This document shows, in pieces, positions 62,085 to 64,000 of a stretch of 64,000 bases of DNA. The notes under the pieces are model-generated. The model was not told where the DNA came from. It did not search any database and saw nothing but the letters and a program-made list of their open reading frames with translations. The position numbers and the translations under genes are program-made. Origin of the DNA: CAVOJY01 sp963696405 (GTDB lineage: Bacteria > Chloroflexota > Limnocylindria > Limnocylindrales > CSP1-4); contig CAVOJY010000006.1 in assembly GCA_963696405.1 (NCBI GenBank), forward strand, positions 806,001 to 870,000, given 5' to 3'. Position 1 is the stretch's first letter. Every line of letters starts with the position of its first letter.

Positions 62085-63124
62085 CTGGCCTCGACCACCG
62101 TGCCGGGACGGCGCTTCTGGGCCGCCATCAACGCCTTCTCGGCCACCGCGAGCAACTCCTCCGCCGTTTCGCCATGGACCGGGTAGCTGGCCACGCCGGC
62201 GCTCACCGACACCCGCTTCCGGCCGATCACGGCGGGCATGCGGGCCACCGTCTGCGCGGCGCGAGTCGCCATCACGACCCCGTCCGACACCGGGCCGACG
62301 ACAACGAAACCATCCGGCCCCGTGCGGGCCACCGCGTCCACGAGGCGGACGGTCCCGGCAAGGCTGGCCCCGACCGCCCGGAGCACATTGTCGGCCGCGG
62401 CATCGCCCCTCTCGGACCGGATCCTGTCGAGGCCGTCCACGGCGAACATGGCCACCCCGAGTGCAGTCTGCCAGCGGGCGGCGCGCGCCAGCTCGTGCGC
62501 GAGCACCCTGTCGAGCGCGCGCCGGTTCGCGAGGCCGGTGAGAGCATCGGTGTGGGCCAGCCGGTCCAGCCAGTCAGATCGCTCCGCCAGGGCGATCTCG
62601 AGACGGGCCTGCTGAGCGGCGACCGACAGGAGCGCGACCAGCCCCGCAAGGATCCCCTGCCGGCGGGCCGTGGGCGGGGGTCCGTCGAACCCAAGGACGA
62701 GCACGCCCTCGACCTCGGACCCCCCGGCCGGGCTGTCGCAGACGAGCGGCAGGTGCAGCGTCGACGCGAGACCGTCGTCGAGGCCGAGGAGGGGCGAGGC
62801 GACGCTCGGGCGGCTGCCGTCGGCGGCCCCGCGGATGACCGATCGTGTCGATCGATCGTGCGCGGCGACCGCGGTGGCGTCGTCCGCACCCGGGCGGAGC
62901 GTGGCGAGCTGCTCGGCGGCGTCCCTGCCTGCGCCCGCCGACGCGACCGGCGACAGGACCCCGGTCTCGATGTTGCGCAGGTAGACCGCGGCCACCCGGG
63001 CGTCCGTCTCATCGGCCGCTGCGAGGGCCAACCCGGAACAACGGGCGACCAGGTCATGCGTGGTCGCGAGGAGGCGTGCCCCCGAGAGGAGGAGGCCGCG
63101 CTGCTGGACCGACCGTGCGGGCAC
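62081..63124 (-). CDS. GAF-GGDEF-like protein with degenerate catalytic motif
   Basis: The protein has 347 residues. A sensor region (about 20-185) resembles a GAF domain; residues about 195-345 are a GGDEF-type fold (HTDALTGLANRRALDRVL, GVAMFAVDGLDRIRSERGDAAAD, NVLRAVGASLAGTVRLVDAVARTGPDGFVVVG, SVSAGVASYP). In active diguanylate cyclases the signature is GGDEF; here it is GPDGF, so the metal-binding acidic residues are lost and c-di-GMP synthesis is unlikely. It could be a sensor or a c-di-GMP/c-di-AMP responsive protein. A TATGAT -10 ends six bases before the GTG, so the mRNA is probably leaderless. Confidence 0.75.
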   Translation of the reverse strand: MPARSVQQRGLLLSGARLLATTHDLVARCSGLALAAADETDARVAAVYLRNIETGVLSPVASAGAGRDAAEQLATLRPGADDATAVAAHDRSTRSVIRGAADGSRPSVASPLLGLDDGLASTLHLPLVCDSPAGGSEVEGVLVLGFDGPPPTARRQGILAGLVALLSVAAQQARLEIALAERSDWLDRLAHTDALTGLANRRALDRVLAHELARAARWQTALGVAMFAVDGLDRIRSERGDAAADNVLRAVGASLAGTVRLVDAVARTGPDGFVVVGPVSDGVVMATRAAQTVARMPAVIGRKRVSVSAGVASYPVHGETAEELLAVAEKALMAAQKRRPGTVVEAS

Positions 63125-63130
63125 GGCCGC

Positions 63131-63136
63131 ATCATA
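63131..63136 (-). promoter_or_regulatory. -10 element of a leaderless GGDEF-like gene
   Basis: On the minus strand TATGAT is separated from the GTG at 63124 by six bases, so transcription should begin on or beside the start codon. Confidence 0.5.
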
Positions 63137-63214
63137 CGCGACGCTTCGGCGCCCGCACAGTACATCGGCGGGCCGGCACTCGACAGGCCAGCACTTGGGA
63201 AGGCCGTGTGGCCC

Positions 63215-63220
63215 TATACT
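63215..63220 (+). promoter_or_regulatory. -10 element of a leaderless c-di-AMP-receptor gene
   Basis: TATACT ends seven bases before the GTG at 63228, and no ribosome binding site fits between, so the mRNA is probably leaderless. The -35 is unclear. Confidence 0.5.
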
Positions 63221-63227
63221 CCGACGC

Positions 63228-63557
63228 GTGAAGCTCGTGATGGCAGTGGTCCAGAACGAGGACGCGGGCCCCCTCGTGGCGGCCCTGCTGGAACGCGATT
63301 TCCGCGCCACGCGCCTTCACTCGTCCGGTGGGTTCCTGAAGCAAACGAACGCAACCGTCATGGTCGGCGTTGCCGAAGAGCAGCTCGACGACGTCCTCGC
63401 GGTCATCCGGGAGAACTGCCACGCACGCACGCAGCTCGTCAACCCGATGCCGCCGATCATGGAGCCCGGCGAGCTCTACATGCCGTACCCGCTCGAGGTC
63501 GAGGTCGGGGGCGCAATGGTGTTCGTCCTGCCCGTCGAGCGCGTCGAGCGGCTGTAG
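63228..63557 (+). CDS. darA: cyclic-di-AMP receptor (DarA/PstA, PII-like)
   Basis: The protein has 109 residues, the full DarA size. GTG start, then KLVMAVVQNEDAGPLVAALL, the signature RLHSSGGFLKQTNATVMVGV (family pattern T.L.S.GGFL..GNTT..IG), and LVNPMPPIMEPGELYMP ending in GAMVFVLPVERVERL. The fold is a trimeric PII-like barrel that binds c-di-AMP between subunits. Partner proteins are not known. No diadenylate cyclase is in the window. Confidence 0.9.
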   Translation: MKLVMAVVQNEDAGPLVAALLERDFRATRLHSSGGFLKQTNATVMVGVAEEQLDDVLAVIRENCHARTQLVNPMPPIMEPGELYMPYPLEVEVGGAMVFVLPVERVERL

Positions 63558-63660
63558 CGGTCGTACGGGCCGGCGGCGCAGGAGGGATCGATCGCACGTG
63601 TTGCAGGGCACCCGCACATCCCCCGCCGGAGCTGAGCCAGGCGACCAGGAGGAGGCGGCG

Positions 63661-64000
63661 GTGCCCGCTCGGCGACGGCCATCGAAGGTCGATTCGATCC
63701 GACCCACCTACGGCTTCGAGGACGTCTCGCTGGCGCCGGGCACCGATACGGTCGAGCCGGCGGACGTTGACACGTCAGTCGAGTTCGCCGGCATCCGGCT
63801 GGCAATCCCCGTGCTCGCTGCCGCTATGGACGCCGTGGTGGACGCGCGGCTCGCGGGCGCGCTGGCCCGGCTCGGAGGCCTCGCGGTTCTCAACCTCGAG
63901 GGGTTGCAGACCCGCCATGACGAGCCGGACGCGCTCCTCGAGCGGATCGCAGCAGCGTCGGACGGCGAGGTCCAAGCCGTCCTTTCCGACGCGTACGCCA
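63661..64000 (+). CDS. GuaB3-family IMP dehydrogenase-related protein, 3' end outside the window
   Basis: The visible 113 codons match the start of IMP dehydrogenase/GMP reductase family barrels: TYGFEDVSLAPGTDTVEPADVD, FAGIRLAIPVLAAAMDAVVDARLA and LGGLAVLNLEGLQTRHD. The pattern LEGLQTR is that of the GuaB3 branch, which lacks the CBS pair; the catalytic Cys lies beyond the window. GTG 63661 follows AGGAGGAGG at five bases; a GTG at 63598 in the same frame is possible but spaced 12 bases from its AGGAGG. Same direction as the c-di-AMP receptor. Confidence 0.85.
   Translation, partial: MPARRRPSKVDSIRPTYGFEDVSLAPGTDTVEPADVDTSVEFAGIRLAIPVLAAAMDAVVDARLAGALARLGGLAVLNLEGLQTRHDEPDALLERIAAASDGEVQAVLSDAYA

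Noticed and set aside
1..64000. CRISPR array, phage or insertion sequence
   Set aside because: No regularly spaced repeats, transposase motifs or phage structural genes were seen.

Overview
The window is about 70% G+C bacterial chromosome, densely packed on both strands. It holds one tRNA gene, roughly 60 protein genes, and no rRNA, CRISPR array, phage or insertion sequence that I can see. The gene mix points to a free-living member of the Chloroflexota, most likely a soil or freshwater lineage. It includes a SpoIIIAA-like R3H ATPase next to thymidylate kinase, a cyclic-di-AMP receptor, GuaB3-type IMP dehydrogenase, PdxST, TadE/TadG pilus proteins, an F420-type luciferase-like oxidoreductase and glucosyl-3-phosphoglycerate synthase. 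The taxonomic call is inference from gene content; Actinomycetota is the alternative.

Layout. 0-3.6 kb: end of an RraA-like gene, tRNA-Asp, and an orphan KdpD/KdpE-type two-component pair. 3.7-9.2 kb: PIG-L deacetylase, ribokinase, aminotransferase, then a TlpA-like lipoprotein with CcdA. 9.2-17.6 kb: a second two-component system, an SRPBCC-PDZ-DinB protein, OsmC, a complete lipoyl E2, a frameshifted secreted protein and a frameshifted lysine 2,3-aminomutase. 17.7-28.6 kb: small metabolic and stress genes (F420-type oxidoreductase, ERCC4 nuclease, SirB1, class IV aminotransferase, dienelactone hydrolase, DUF885-like peptidase, SufT-like, PduO, Bax-inhibitor-like, an E2 catalytic domain without a lipoyl arm, OsmC/Ohr). 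28.7-31.8 kb: two TadE-like genes and one TadG-like gene. 32.1-37.2 kb: a tightly coupled minus-strand run of a GT2 enzyme, a USP-USP-GpgS fusion, glycerate kinase and endonuclease III, suggesting glycosylglycerate-type solute metabolism. 37.4-46 kb: a plus-strand sugar catabolic locus with xylulokinase-like kinase, GntR regulator, split transketolase, cupin, two SDRs and an E1 alpha/beta pair without its own E2. 46-55 kb: GNAT, a ligase-like pseudoenzyme, galE, CCA transferase, HNH nuclease and a UDG-MOSC-GNAT reading frame. 55-64 kb: an XRE regulator, pdxS-pdxT-GNAT, R3H ATPase-tmk, a degenerate GGDEF protein, the c-di-AMP receptor and the start of GuaB3.

A striking property is the number of single-base frameshifts inside conserved genes: ten or eleven in nine genes, six of them in the 37-45 kb locus. 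Upstream and downstream start/stop overlaps are intact around most of these genes, so either the assembly carries residual indels or the breaks are very recent. Broken genes are listed as pseudogenes, with the repaired reading described.
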